From Pantoea sp. 18069 (GTDB lineage Bacteria; Pseudomonadota; Gammaproteobacteria; Burkholderiales; Burkholderiaceae_C), in NCBI RefSeq assembly GCF_902706035.1, contig NZ_CACSJA010000047.1, positions 1 through 32,283 on the forward strand: a stretch of 32,283 nucleotides of DNA. Reading direction: 5' to 3'. The notes under the pieces are model-generated. The model had not been told where the DNA came from, made no database searches, and saw only the letters and a program-made list of their open reading frames with translations. Positions 1 to 6,540 of the stretch are shown one piece after another. The translations under genes were made by a program, and so were the position numbers. Within the stretch, counting starts at the first letter, position 1. Every line of letters begins with the position of its first letter.

Positions 1-127
1 GGAGCCCATCGGGTACATTCCGCCGGCAGAAGCTGAGGAAAACTACTACCGGCAACTCGCCAGTCAGGCCACCTCGGTGGTGGCCTGACTTAAACCAAAT
101 AGCCTCCACGGAACCCGGCGTGATTCA
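1..127 (+). mobile_element. Right end of an IS3-family insertion sequence (truncated by the window)
   Basis: The stretch holds the last codons of an IS3-type transposase, then about 39 nt that look like the terminal inverted repeat. Read inward from position 127, the end begins TGAATCACGCCGGGTTCC. IS3 ends typically begin with TG followed by a GC-rich block, so 127 is a sensible outer boundary. The other end lies outside the window, so the repeat and the target duplication cannot be confirmed. Confidence 0.7.
2..88 (+). CDS. IS3-family transposase OrfB, C-terminal end (partial)
   Basis: This open frame runs in from the window edge and stops with TGA at 86-88. The residues EPIGYIPPAEAEENYYRQL match the closing segment of the rve/DDE integrase domain of IS3-family OrfB proteins. 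In that family a G-Y-x-P-P-A-E-x-E-x-x-Y-Y signature closes the catalytic domain. Only 28 codons are visible, so subgroup and activity cannot be judged. The stop is followed at once by the inverted repeat, the normal layout for these elements. Confidence 0.75.
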   Translation, partial: EPIGYIPPAEAEENYYRQLASQATSVVA

Positions 128-321
128 CCAAGCATGACAGCCACAACAACGCAATCGATCACGCCCAGATTCGCGCGCAGCAACTTGATAAGACCCACCG
201 CATTTTCCCTATCGATGCGCGCGACAAAACCTTTGCAGAAGCACACCTAAACGACATCTTTAGTGAAGCACGCAAGATGCTCGCAGTGACGCTTCCATGG
301 GAAGAAAACTCAGCCGAGTAA
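128..321 (+). pseudogene. 3' remnant of an unknown gene cut by the IS
   Basis: Directly after the IS end, a plus-strand frame stays open to TAA at 319-321, giving about 64 residues ending in LPWEENSAE. It has no start codon of its own in a sensible place and abuts the IS boundary. It therefore looks like the C-terminal part of a gene whose front was displaced by the insertion. The composition is ordinary soluble protein, with helix-like stretches (HAQIRAQQLDKTHRIF, FAEAHLNDIFSEARKML). I do not recognise the family. It converges on the leftward phage operon, and a bidirectional terminator lies between them. Confidence 0.45.
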
Positions 322-332
322 CGCATAACGAA

Positions 333-370
333 AAAGCCCGCAGGGCGTGAACCTTGCGGGCTTTGTTTTT
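333..370. terminator. Bidirectional intrinsic terminator
   Basis: A perfect 10-bp stem (AAAGCCCGCA, 333-342, with TGCGGGCTTT, 355-364) has further pairs inside it. A-rich and T-rich flanks on both sides let it work in either direction. It sits between the convergent remnant at 128-321 and the leftward phage operon that ends at 521. In a lambda-type layout this is also where the terminator downstream of Q (tR') would stand. Confidence 0.8.
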
Positions 371-520
371 ATGGGCGTGACAAGCCATCGTGGGCCTGCC
401 CCAGTCTGGCTGGGGGATGTTTCGCTGGGAGCATGGGAGGCCTAAGCACAGCCCGTATAGCCCTCCTATCAATCTAACGCATACCGAACGTTATCACAAC
501 AATCGGCCTACGTCAAACTT
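371..520. other. Gene-free stretch downstream of the Q-like gene
   Basis: No plausible gene is seen. A small hairpin (CCCCAG 399-404 with CTGGGG 410-415) has no T-tract. The rest is more AT-rich than its neighbours. By position it could hold a late promoter downstream of a Q-like gene, but I find no convincing -35/-10 pair. Confidence 0.35.
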
Positions 521-964
521 CTATCGCAGCAGCTTGAACATGCGACCACCATGCGCAGCCCGGCAACCCATCACGTAATCGATCAACAGTTGAGCGTCCC
601 GGTTGCCGGGCTCCTTTCGCACCTTCTCGCCCTTGCACCGTGGGCACTTGTGATCCCTCTCACCCTTGACCACCACGCCAGCGCCAGCGCAGACCTTGCA
701 GCGGGAGTCCAACAACCACTCCAGGGCCAGCACGATGGCATCGGCGCCGGATTGCAGCTTGCGCTGATCCACCACCCACAGCAGCGCCGCGTAGACGCGC
801 TTCATGTCTTCCTTCGTCGGATTGCTGATCAGGCGCAGGTAGTGGGCCGCTATGTTCTTGTGGCTCATACCACTGGCCTTGATCAGGTCTACTTGGCCAA
901 TCAGGTGGGGCATGTCGCGCAGGCTGGTTGCGCGGGTGGCTGCGAGATAGCGTTCTTCGATCAA
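521..964 (-). CDS. Zinc-finger phage protein, candidate Q-type antiterminator
   Basis: 147 aa, the last gene of the leftward early operon, starting with an ATGA overlap on the gene before it. The C-terminal half carries a four-cysteine zinc finger: CKVCAGAG, then about 13 residues on, CPRCKGEK. The N-terminal part is helical and basic. Lambdoid Q proteins have a similar paired-CxxC finger in a protein of this size and occupy this last-early-gene position. That analogy, with the gene-free stretch and terminator just downstream, is the basis for the call. A DnaJ-like zinc finger in an unrelated regulator remains possible. Confidence 0.5.
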   Translation of the reverse strand: MIEERYLAATRATSLRDMPHLIGQVDLIKASGMSHKNIAAHYLRLISNPTKEDMKRVYAALLWVVDQRKLQSGADAIVLALEWLLDSRCKVCAGAGVVVKGERDHKCPRCKGEKVRKEPGNRDAQLLIDYVMGCRAAHGGRMFKLLR

Positions 965-1521
965 TTGGTACTCCCTGTTGTGTCTTCAGCCCATTGGGGC
1001 AAGTGTTTCGGCCATTGGCCAGATTTCAAAATCAGTGCGCGGGTCGCCGCCGCCATGCGCGCGCCCCAGGTGCGATGTGCTTCGCGGCCACCAGAAAGGA
1101 GTCGGTACTGATCAAAAGCGGGATGGCATCCTGCGCGGCCCGGGTGATCGCAGCACAGCGGCAAGCCGCGGCGATCGTCCACCTTCAGGCCCATGCCCTT
1201 CCCCATGTTTTCGTGCGCGTGCTGGCTTCGGCCGCAGATGCCGCACCAGGCGCAAGGCAGGCAAGCAACCAGACGGCGGTAGGCCTCACAGCGCACGACG
1301 TCATCCTTGGGGCATGCCTGCACCGAGGCGCCCGCGTCCAGCGCCAGCATCGCGCCAGGCCGGACCAGGTGCTGCGTGGCCTGGGCGCTGGTAGTCATAC
1401 GCTCGGCGCGAGCGGCCAAGCGTTCCTCGCGGCTGACGCTGGGCGCCACCTTCCAGCCGCCGCCCATCTGCTTCTTGCGGCTTGCTCCGTAGCCGGCCTT
1501 CGGGAATTGCTTGGGCAGCAT
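961..1521 (-). CDS. HNH-like recombination nuclease (Ref/YbcO/DUF968-like)
   Basis: 186 aa. The start overlaps the stop of the upstream gene (TGATG at 1519-1523), so the two are translationally coupled. A metal-binding core is visible: CAWCGICGRSQHAHEN, about 10 residues, LKVDDRRGLPLCCDHP, then GCHPAFD. The pattern C-x2-C, His, C and C-H matches small HNH-like nucleases in phage nin-type regions (YbcO/DUF1364, Ref, DUF968). Those act on branched or RecA-coated DNA. The N-terminal 50 residues are basic and probably flexible. Its place in the nin-like block before a Q candidate supports a recombination role; the exact subfamily is not certain. Confidence 0.6.
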   Translation of the reverse strand: MLPKQFPKAGYGASRKKQMGGGWKVAPSVSREERLAARAERMTTSAQATQHLVRPGAMLALDAGASVQACPKDDVVRCEAYRRLVACLPCAWCGICGRSQHAHENMGKGMGLKVDDRRGLPLCCDHPGRAGCHPAFDQYRLLSGGREAHRTWGARMAAATRALILKSGQWPKHLPQWAEDTTGSTN

Positions 1522-1865
1522 CAGAAAGCCTCCATTTCCCAGCCGCCGCCGTCCTTCTTCGCTTTGGCCTTGATGGCAAGGAAACGGAACGGGTACATAT
1601 CGGCAGCGATCTTTATCTTGGCGCGCGCGTCGTCTTGCCAGAAGCCCTTGACCTCATGCGCCTCCATCACGCCATCGGCGGCCATCACCGCAAAGTCCGG
1701 CGTGTAGAACGTGTTGTCGGCCAGGCGCAGCTTCAACCCTTCGAACTTGCGCCATTGGATTTCCCCGGCGTGCTGCAGGAGGGCTAGATGCTTGTCGTAT
1801 GCAGCCTCGGTCTTGTTCATCGCGCCGACCTTGAGCCGGCCCAGTGCGTACATCGCCTTGCTCAT
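1521..1865 (-). CDS. DUF1064 family phage protein (PD-(D/E)XK-like)
   Basis: 114 aa. The ATG at 1863-1865 is chosen because it overlaps the stop of the antirepressor gene by 4 nt and because family similarity begins there. The pattern is typical of DUF1064: an N-terminal EAAYDKHLALLQHAGEIQWRKFEGL, then YTPDF, and HEVKGFW about 15 residues later. D in YTPDF and E-x-K in HEVKG match the PD-(D/E)XK nuclease layout. The family is common in phage replication/nin blocks and is suspected to act like a Holliday junction resolvase or structure-specific nuclease. That activity is family inference, not shown here. Confidence 0.75.
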   Translation of the reverse strand: MSKAMYALGRLKVGAMNKTEAAYDKHLALLQHAGEIQWRKFEGLKLRLADNTFYTPDFAVMAADGVMEAHEVKGFWQDDARAKIKIAADMYPFRFLAIKAKAKKDGGGWEMEAF

Positions 1866-2551
1866 GCCGTCGCACCTCGCAGCGACAGCTGGTGCTTTGC
1901 CCACTCGCCTGCAACCCACTGCACGCCCTTGGGAGTGAACTTCGTCGAGGCGAAAGCGTGGTCGTTGTGAGTGGCCACGCCGGTCTTGACGACAAAGCGG
2001 CCCGCATCGATGTGGTTCTGGTGCGCCGTCCACGCGCTGCCCAGGCGGTACATGATCCGGCGGCTGGCAAGGAACTCGCGAAAGTCGACCTCGTTGGCGC
2101 GCAACAGCTTGGCCACTTCGCGGAAGCCCTTGGCGCCATCTGCCAGGACATAGCGGTCCACGAATTCGACCTTGGGGGCCGCCAGCGCCAGCGCGGCCTG
2201 CTGCTGCTCCATCTGTTCAGCCTGCTCAGCAGCCAAGCGCAGGGCCTGGACCATGGTCTGCGGGACGGCCGGCGCCAGCTGGGCCTCAAGCTCCTGCCAG
2301 CGGTCGACCACCTTGGCCGTGAACTCGGGCGACAAGCGAGCCACCACCACCAGGGTGTCGCGCTTACTCAAGAGATACTGCTTTTCACGAACACCGTTGC
2401 CGCCAGGAATCCCAACCTCAATTTGAGGATTGGATATCAGGCCGGCATCGTGCAGGTCAGCGATCGTGCGCTTCACGTTGTCGTGGCGCTTATCGGTCAG
2501 GTCCGCAATCTCGCGGCTGCTCATCGTCGCTGTGGCAAGGGTCATGTGCAT
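1862..2551 (-). CDS. Phage antirepressor (Rha-type N-terminus, KilAC C-terminus)
   Basis: 229 aa. The chosen ATG (2549-2551) sits 6 nt after an AAGGAG ribosome site and shares a base with the upstream stop (TGATG). Residues about 8-95 (SSREIADLTDKRHDNVKRTI, then KRDTLVVVARLSPEFTAKVVDRWQELE with a gap between) match the phage regulator Rha domain. Residues about 135-225 (FREVAKLLRANEVDFREFLA ... GVATHNDHAF ... FTPKGVQWVA) match the KilAC/ANT DNA-binding domain. Two-domain proteins of this kind counteract repressors or alter host regulation in many temperate phages. Lying deep in the Cro-O-P operon, it would be made only after induction. Confidence 0.85.
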   Translation of the reverse strand: MHMTLATATMSSREIADLTDKRHDNVKRTIADLHDAGLISNPQIEVGIPGGNGVREKQYLLSKRDTLVVVARLSPEFTAKVVDRWQELEAQLAPAVPQTMVQALRLAAEQAEQMEQQQAALALAAPKVEFVDRYVLADGAKGFREVAKLLRANEVDFREFLASRRIMYRLGSAWTAHQNHIDAGRFVVKTGVATHNDHAFASTKFTPKGVQWVAGEWAKHQLSLRGATA

Positions 2552-2841
2552 CACTTCGCTCCTTCTTGCTTTTGCTGCGCCTGCTGCTCGACAAGACGCG
2601 CACCGAAGCAAACAACCTTCTCGGCGTCGTACAGTCCGTCCGTATAGCCCTTCTTCGCCTTGCCCTGCCGCGCGGCGCACATGCGCCAGAGGGCCTTAAA
2701 GGCATTGCCCTCGGCATAGTTCATGCCCAACGCCTCGATCAGGTCATTGCACTCGGCCATGTAGGGCGCGCGGCCCTGGGTCGTTGGCTTTTCCACTTGC
2801 ACGCTGTAGTAGCTGACGCTGCTCCCGGTGTATTCGCTCAT
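2551..2841 (-). CDS. Conserved phage protein of unknown function
   Basis: 96 aa, overlapping both neighbours by a few bases in the operon. The central block APYMAECNDLIEALGMNYAE followed by GNAFKALWRMCAARQG, and LYDAEKVVCFG near the end, resemble a small conserved protein found beside HNH genes and antirepressors in Burkholderiales and Pseudomonas prophages. There is no membrane segment or signal peptide. One AECND and one LYDAEK motif could bind a partner or metal, but no function is known to me. I call it a real gene because of its coupling, length and conservation. Confidence 0.65.
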   Translation of the reverse strand: MSEYTGSSVSYYSVQVEKPTTQGRAPYMAECNDLIEALGMNYAEGNAFKALWRMCAARQGKAKKGYTDGLYDAEKVVCFGARLVEQQAQQKQEGAK

Positions 2842-3383
2842 GCCGATGCGCCTCCCCTTGTGAGTGCCGAAACCATGGTGGCAAGCCCGCCAGCGCCAGC
2901 AGGCTTGACCGGGTGGAGGCCATTGCGGATGCGCCAGACCAAAAAGCTGCTCACGCCGAAGGCCGTGCCGGTCTTCACATTGCTCTCAGGGCTGGCGAGG
3001 ATCTGGCTGGCCAGCTCCGGCGTGACCTTGCTGCTCTTGAGCGCGCTGGCGCGATTGGCCAGGATTCGGCGCACCTGGCCCTTGAACGTGCCACGGCTGC
3101 GCAGAAATCGGCCATATGCCTTATCGCTGGCACAACGGATGTGATCAGGATTCAGGCATGCAGGGTTGTCGCAGGTACTGAAAACCCGATACCCCGCAGG
3201 CGCCGCGACGCCTTTGGCGCAGTAGTAGGCAGCCCGATAGCCGCATTGGGTCGACATCTTCCCGGCGCGCGCAAGGTCTGGCGCATACACACGCGGGACG
3301 CCCTTCCGGGTGGCGCCGCGCCATACCCAGTGCCCATCGGCGTCGATGAAGCAGCGGCCCTTGATTTCTTCGATGGTTCTCAT
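2838..3383 (-). CDS. HNH endonuclease-like phage protein
   Basis: 181 aa from the ATG at 3381-3383, which overlaps the upstream stop (ATGA) and has an AGGGG ribosome site 8 nt before it. An in-frame ATG two codons earlier is a poorer fit. Residues about 67-90 carry an HNH signature, FSTCDNPACLNPDHIRCASD, as in HNH_3-type homing or phage nucleases (C-x4-C-x-N-P-x-H). The N-terminal part (WVWRGATRKGVPRVYAP) is a common partner of that motif. Residues about 115-165 look like a helix-turn-helix DNA-binding segment. It could be a homing-type nuclease or a packaging/recombination nuclease; the operon context favours replication or recombination. Confidence 0.7.
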   Translation of the reverse strand: MRTIEEIKGRCFIDADGHWVWRGATRKGVPRVYAPDLARAGKMSTQCGYRAAYYCAKGVAAPAGYRVFSTCDNPACLNPDHIRCASDKAYGRFLRSRGTFKGQVRRILANRASALKSSKVTPELASQILASPESNVKTGTAFGVSSFLVWRIRNGLHPVKPAGAGGLATMVSALTRGGASA

Positions 3384-4162
3384 GCGCATTGCCCCTGCAG
3401 GCGCTGGGCTACAGCGGCGGCCGTCCGGCGCTTGGCCTGGCCCAGGCGCATGCGATCAGCGCGAGACTGGACCTGGGCGGGCGTGTAGCGTGATGCCTTG
3501 ACGGCGAACACATCGCGCAGCGCGGCGAGCTGCGCCAGCACTTCGCGCTTCGGCCCGGTGGGCACGGACTCGGGCGCAGGCAGCGCCAGCGCGGCGCGCG
3601 GGGCCGGCAACTGCAGCTGCTGCCGTTGGTCATCAGTCAAGGCATCTAGCCCACCCGATAGGCGGCCAGACGCTATCGCCTCGCTGACGGCGCGTGTCCG
3701 GCCCACTGGGTCATGGCCCATGCTGATTTGCACCAGCGGGCGACGGCGCATCGCGCGGGCCTCGCCAACGATGCGCCCATATGCTTCGATGAAAGCCTGG
3801 CGCGCTCCGAACTTGTCGCCAGCATTGAGCACAGGCGCTGCAGCGGCCCAGGCCTGGGCAATCTCATCTGTCCATACGATGGTGCTCCCTTGATCGGCGC
3901 TGGTCAGGGCCAAGGCGTAAGCCTCGGCGGGCAGCATGCGGCCCATCGCGTGATCCACGTACTGCAGCACGGTGCCGGTGAGGATTGGGCCACGGTGTTC
4001 GGCGCGGATGCGAGCCAGCGCCAGCCGAAGCAGAGGCTTTTCGATGTGGGCCAGATCCTCGGCCAACAGCATCAGCGCAGCGGGTCGCACCTGCTGCCCG
4101 GACAGCTCCATGGTGGCGCCCAATTCTTCGATCAGCCAATCGGTGTCGTTGCAATCAAACAT
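3380..4162 (-). CDS. Phage protein in the replication-P position
   Basis: 260 aa, overlapping the O-like gene by 8 nt. The N-terminal 75 residues (MELSGQQVRPAALMLLAEDL ... LARIRAEHRGPILTGTVLQYV) form a compact helical domain that I have seen in phage genes directly after an initiator. The rest is alanine- and proline-rich with a basic end (QAKRRTAAAVAQRLQ). Lambda P, a helicase loader, sits in this position, and a loader or replication accessory role is the natural guess. I see no Walker motif and no clear homology to P, so the function is positional inference only. Confidence 0.55.
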   Translation of the reverse strand: MFDCNDTDWLIEELGATMELSGQQVRPAALMLLAEDLAHIEKPLLRLALARIRAEHRGPILTGTVLQYVDHAMGRMLPAEAYALALTSADQGSTIVWTDEIAQAWAAAAPVLNAGDKFGARQAFIEAYGRIVGEARAMRRRPLVQISMGHDPVGRTRAVSEAIASGRLSGGLDALTDDQRQQLQLPAPRAALALPAPESVPTGPKREVLAQLAALRDVFAVKASRYTPAQVQSRADRMRLGQAKRRTAAAVAQRLQGQCA

Positions 4163-5081
4163 TGCCGCCTCCGTTCTTTTCGCGCATCCGGCGCTTTGCT
4201 TCCTCGACAGCGTCGAAGTTGGCCGCGGTCTTGTCGGCCGCCTGGGCAGCCGTGCCGGTCACGGCCTGGTTGCGGGCCCACTGGGTGCGGTAGCTCTCGG
4301 CCTGGTTCACCAGCACGCCAACGCCGTGCGAGTTCTTCACGACAAAAGCCTCGTTCACGCTGGCCACGTACCACGCAGCAACCAGCGGGGCTTCCTCGTA
4401 GCCCAATCGCTTGACCAGGCTCTTGACGTTGGCGTTCACCGCCGCATTGCGGACAGGCGCTACGCCGTAGCGGTCCTGGTAGGCGTTGCAGTACGCAGCC
4501 CAGGTGTGCTTGCATGCGGCCTGCACCGCGGTTTCGTCGTCGCCTTGACCAGCGCCAGCACCACCACGGGCCGGCTGCAAAGCGGCCGGGAATGATTCAT
4601 TGGCGGTTCCTTTACGGTTCCCTTTACGGTTCAATGATGATTTGGGTGCGCCATCTGCACCCCTGGGGTGCGCCATCTGCGGGGGGTGGGGTGCGCCATC
4701 TGCACCACCCGGTGCGCCATCTGCACCCCCTGGTGCGCCATCTGCGGGGGGTGCGCCATCTGCACCGGGTGCGCCATTTGCACCAGTCGCACGGCTGCGC
4801 TTGGTAGGAGCTGCCGCCGGCTTGAAGCTGGAGGGAGTGATGGTGTAGCTGGTGCTGGTGTTGAGACGGTAGTCGCGGAACACCAGGCCCACGGCCTGCA
4901 GCCAGGCGATGGCCTCTTGCACAGCGCGTTCCGAGAGGCATGTGCGCTTTGCAATGGTCTTGATGCCGGGCCAGCAAACGCCATCGTCGTTGGCCTGGTC
5001 AGCCAGCGAGATCAGCACAGCCTTTTGTGCAGGACTCATCTGCTGCAGCGGCCAGCAAGCCGCCATGATGATGGTGCTCAT
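4155..5081 (-). CDS. O-like replication initiator with an iteron-encoded linker
   Basis: 308 aa from the ATG at 5079-5081, preceded by GGGAG at good spacing and overlapping a tiny upstream frame. Residues about 12-85 form a winged helix (QMSPAQKAVLISLADQAN, then GVCWPGIKTIAKRTCLSERA), as in phage O and DnaD-like initiators. Residues about 101-146 are a low-complexity Gly-Ala-Pro-Asp linker (GADGAP repeats) written by seven DNA repeats. Residues about 190-270 form a helical C-terminal domain (WAAYCNAYQDRYGVAPVRNA), the part that contacts the helicase partner in O-like proteins. Carrying the origin inside the initiator gene copies the lambda arrangement. Confidence 0.75.
   Translation of the reverse strand: MSTIIMAACWPLQQMSPAQKAVLISLADQANDDGVCWPGIKTIAKRTCLSERAVQEAIAWLQAVGLVFRDYRLNTSTSYTITPSSFKPAAAPTKRSRATGANGAPGADGAPPADGAPGGADGAPGGADGAPHPPQMAHPRGADGAPKSSLNRKGNRKGTANESFPAALQPARGGAGAGQGDDETAVQAACKHTWAAYCNAYQDRYGVAPVRNAAVNANVKSLVKRLGYEEAPLVAAWYVASVNEAFVVKNSHGVGVLVNQAESYRTQWARNQAVTGTAAQAADKTAANFDAVEEAKRRMREKNGGGNV
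4645..4781. repeat. Seven iterons, probable phage replication origin
   Basis: The 14-mer GGTGCGCCATCTGC starts at 4645, 4667, 4690, 4711, 4732 and 4750, with a one-base variant (ATTTGC) at 4768. Start spacings are 22, 23, 21, 21, 18 and 18 bp, close to two helical turns, so repeats face one side of the helix. Several copies extend to GGTGC-N7-GCACC, a dyad. To the left, 4610-4644 is less GC-rich and has a short tandem of GGTTCC(C)TTTAC. The lambda origin has the same design: dyad iterons inside O next to an AT-richer segment. Confidence 0.75.
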
Positions 5082-5161
5082 TGCTCGCTCCCAACGTGTG
5101 AGACAGCGCCAGCAAGGCACTGCTGTGCGATGCCAGACGCCGTTACTTTTGAGTTACTCAT
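5078..5161 (-). CDS. Tiny coupled reading frame (27 aa)
   Basis: The frame starts inside the end of the 5154-5375 gene (ATGAGTAA overlap) and stops exactly on the start of the O-like gene. It encodes 27 residues without a recognisable motif. It may serve only to carry ribosomes from one gene to the next. Evidence is positional only. Confidence 0.25.
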   Translation of the reverse strand: MSNSKVTASGIAQQCLAGAVSHVGSEQ

Positions 5162-5375
5162 TGCTTGCTTTCGCGAAACGGAAAAGCTGCGCGATACCGC
5201 CTGTGCGAGCGCGGGCACGCAGCTTCTTGGCATGCTCTTGCAGCATGCTGCTGGCCATCTCATCAAACGAAACGCCGCGGCGCACTGCTTCGTTATTGAT
5301 AGCGGCATAGTCTTCATCTGCGAGGCCCTGGAGGTCAACGGGCGTGAACTCGGCCGGTGGTGTTGGTGGTGTCAT
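5154..5375 (-). CDS. Small phage protein of unknown function
   Basis: 73 aa, acidic N-terminus (FTPVDLQGLADEDYAAINNEA) and basic C-terminus (AKKLRARARTGG), mostly helical. It lies 19 nt after the 5395-5637 gene in the leftward operon. Codon use and an unbroken frame support it as coding. I do not recognise the family; the place between cro and O suggests an early regulatory or replication accessory protein. Confidence 0.5.
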   Translation of the reverse strand: MTPPTPPAEFTPVDLQGLADEDYAAINNEAVRRGVSFDEMASSMLQEHAKKLRARARTGGIAQLFRFAKASNE

Positions 5376-5394
5376 CGGGGTGCCTTTCCGCGGC

Positions 5395-5637
5395 CTAGGC
5401 CGTCATCAACCCGCTGAACGCGTTTTTGTCAACGGCTTGGCCCACGCGACGCGCAGACAAAGAATTGGCCTCATGACGTTTTGCACGAGCCAACTCCAAC
5501 AAACCCAGCCGATAGGCCTCGGCGCGCGACACGCCGCCGTAGTAGTCCACCAAGAAATCCATGTCGTCCTGCTCCGCCCCGTGGGCCCGAATCAGTGCGA
5601 CAGGCTTGCGAACAATCTCGCGTTTACGGTAGGTCAT
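5395..5637 (-). CDS. Small phage protein of unknown function
   Basis: 80 aa with a basic start (MTYRKREIVRKP) and a helical middle (DFLVDYYGGVSRAEAYRLGLLELARAKRHEA). It opens the uninterrupted leftward gene train that leads to the O-like initiator. The start diverges from the plus-strand gene at 5750. No family is recognised. Confidence 0.5.
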   Translation of the reverse strand: MTYRKREIVRKPVALIRAHGAEQDDMDFLVDYYGGVSRAEAYRLGLLELARAKRHEANSLSARRVGQAVDKNAFSGLMTA

Positions 5638-5749
5638 GACTCAGGCTCCCTCGGCGGATGTTTTGTTGGAAGAAATGGATGGGGTGCCCGCCGCACCCTG
5701 GGCTATGCTGGGAGTTCCTACACAACCAGCGCCAGGGAGGGCGGACAAA

Positions 5750-6217
5750 ATGGATTGGTCAGCAATAAGCGGCATCACGGCTTCAATCGGCGCTGCGCGC
5801 GATATCGCCAAGGGCATGAGCGCTTTGCGCGACTCCACCCTCATCAACGAAAGGACTTCCGCCCTTTTGGAGCAACTGCTCAAGGCCCAGGAGGGACTGC
5901 TCTCGCACAACGCCGCGCTCCTGCAACTCCAAGGCGAGCACTTCGAAGCCCGCGAGAAACTGCGAAAACTGGAAGAAGCCGGCCGCGAGCGTGGTCGCTA
6001 TTCGCTTTTCCAGCTCAGACCCGGCCAGTTCGCGTATCGGGTGAATCTCGTCCCACAGCAAAGCGGGGCCGACGAGCCAGCTTCGACGGAGCCGCTGCAC
6101 TACGTCTGTCAGCCGTGCTTCGACAAGGGGATCAAATCCGTGCTCACAGGCACGTTCATGATGGGCGTGCCGAATGGTCTCGTTTGCCCTACCTGCAAGA
6201 CGCAGGTTTTCGACTGA
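5750..6217 (+). CDS. Coiled-coil and zinc-ribbon phage protein, opposite to the operon
   Basis: 155 aa. The start at 5750 is chosen for the AGGGAGG ribosome site 9 nt upstream and because similarity to related proteins begins at MDWSAIS. Residues 1-80 are long helices with coiled-coil character (ALLEQLLKAQEGLLSHNAAL). The C-terminal third carries a zinc ribbon: CQPCFDKG, then CPTC about 26 residues later. Proteins of this design recur next to cro/cI in Proteobacterial prophages, with unknown role. It lies between cro and the O operon on the other strand, so leftward early transcription runs through it antisense. Confidence 0.65.
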   Translation: MDWSAISGITASIGAARDIAKGMSALRDSTLINERTSALLEQLLKAQEGLLSHNAALLQLQGEHFEAREKLRKLEEAGRERGRYSLFQLRPGQFAYRVNLVPQQSGADEPASTEPLHYVCQPCFDKGIKSVLTGTFMMGVPNGLVCPTCKTQVFD

Positions 6218-6222
6218 CGACA

Positions 6223-6468
6223 TCACGCGGCCTCCTGGGTGGGCTGGGTGGCCAGCTCGGGCCAGATCTGCTGCCAGTCGACGGGGCGAAGGTCTCGGCG
6301 GGTGACGGCGCCGCAAGTCTCACGCTCAATGGCTACTGCCAGCTTCTCGGAGCAACTCTTGTAGCCGTATGAGATGTTGGTGATGTGCCCAAGCGTTGTT
6401 CCGCAACGAATAGCAAGTTCGCTGCGCATCTCGCGTGAGTACGCCTTAAGGTGTTCTTTGAGGGGCAT
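6223..6468 (-). CDS. Cro-like repressor (YdaS family)
   Basis: 81 aa from the ATG at 6466-6468. Helix-turn-helix features are plain: SELAIRCGTTLGHITNISYG, followed by KLAVAIERETCGAVTRRDLRP and ending VDWQQIWPEL. That ending is the YdaS/Cro-family hallmark. It is divergent from the CI-like gene and is the first gene of the leftward early operon. It probably binds the CACC-N4-GGTG operators upstream. The putative -10 (6474-6479) lies so close that transcription would begin at or next to the ATG, so the message may be leaderless. Confidence 0.8.
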   Translation of the reverse strand: MPLKEHLKAYSREMRSELAIRCGTTLGHITNISYGYKSCSEKLAVAIERETCGAVTRRDLRPVDWQQIWPELATQPTQEAA

Positions 6469-6472
6469 CCCC

Positions 6473-6520
6473 AATTACACCCTATGGTGATATGTACTGT
6501 CAACACCACAAGGTGACATT
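6473..6520. promoter_or_regulatory. OR-like operators and PR promoter
   Basis: Two operators, CACC-CTAT-GGTG (6478-6489) and CACC-ACAA-GGTG (6504-6515), lie 26 bp apart. On the minus strand a promoter overlaps them: TTGACA (6503-6498), an 18-nt spacer, and TGTAAT (6479-6474), reading into cro. One operator covers the -10 and the other flanks the -35, so a bound repressor would block it. The module is repeated with 38 of 48 identical bases at 8549-8596. Confidence 0.8.
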
Positions 6521-6540
6521 CATAGACTGTAGTGCTATCC

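Noticed and set aside
4645..4781. CRISPR-like array
   Set aside because: The repeats are 14 nt with 4-9 nt between them, lie inside a coding gene and have no real spacers; they are iterons.
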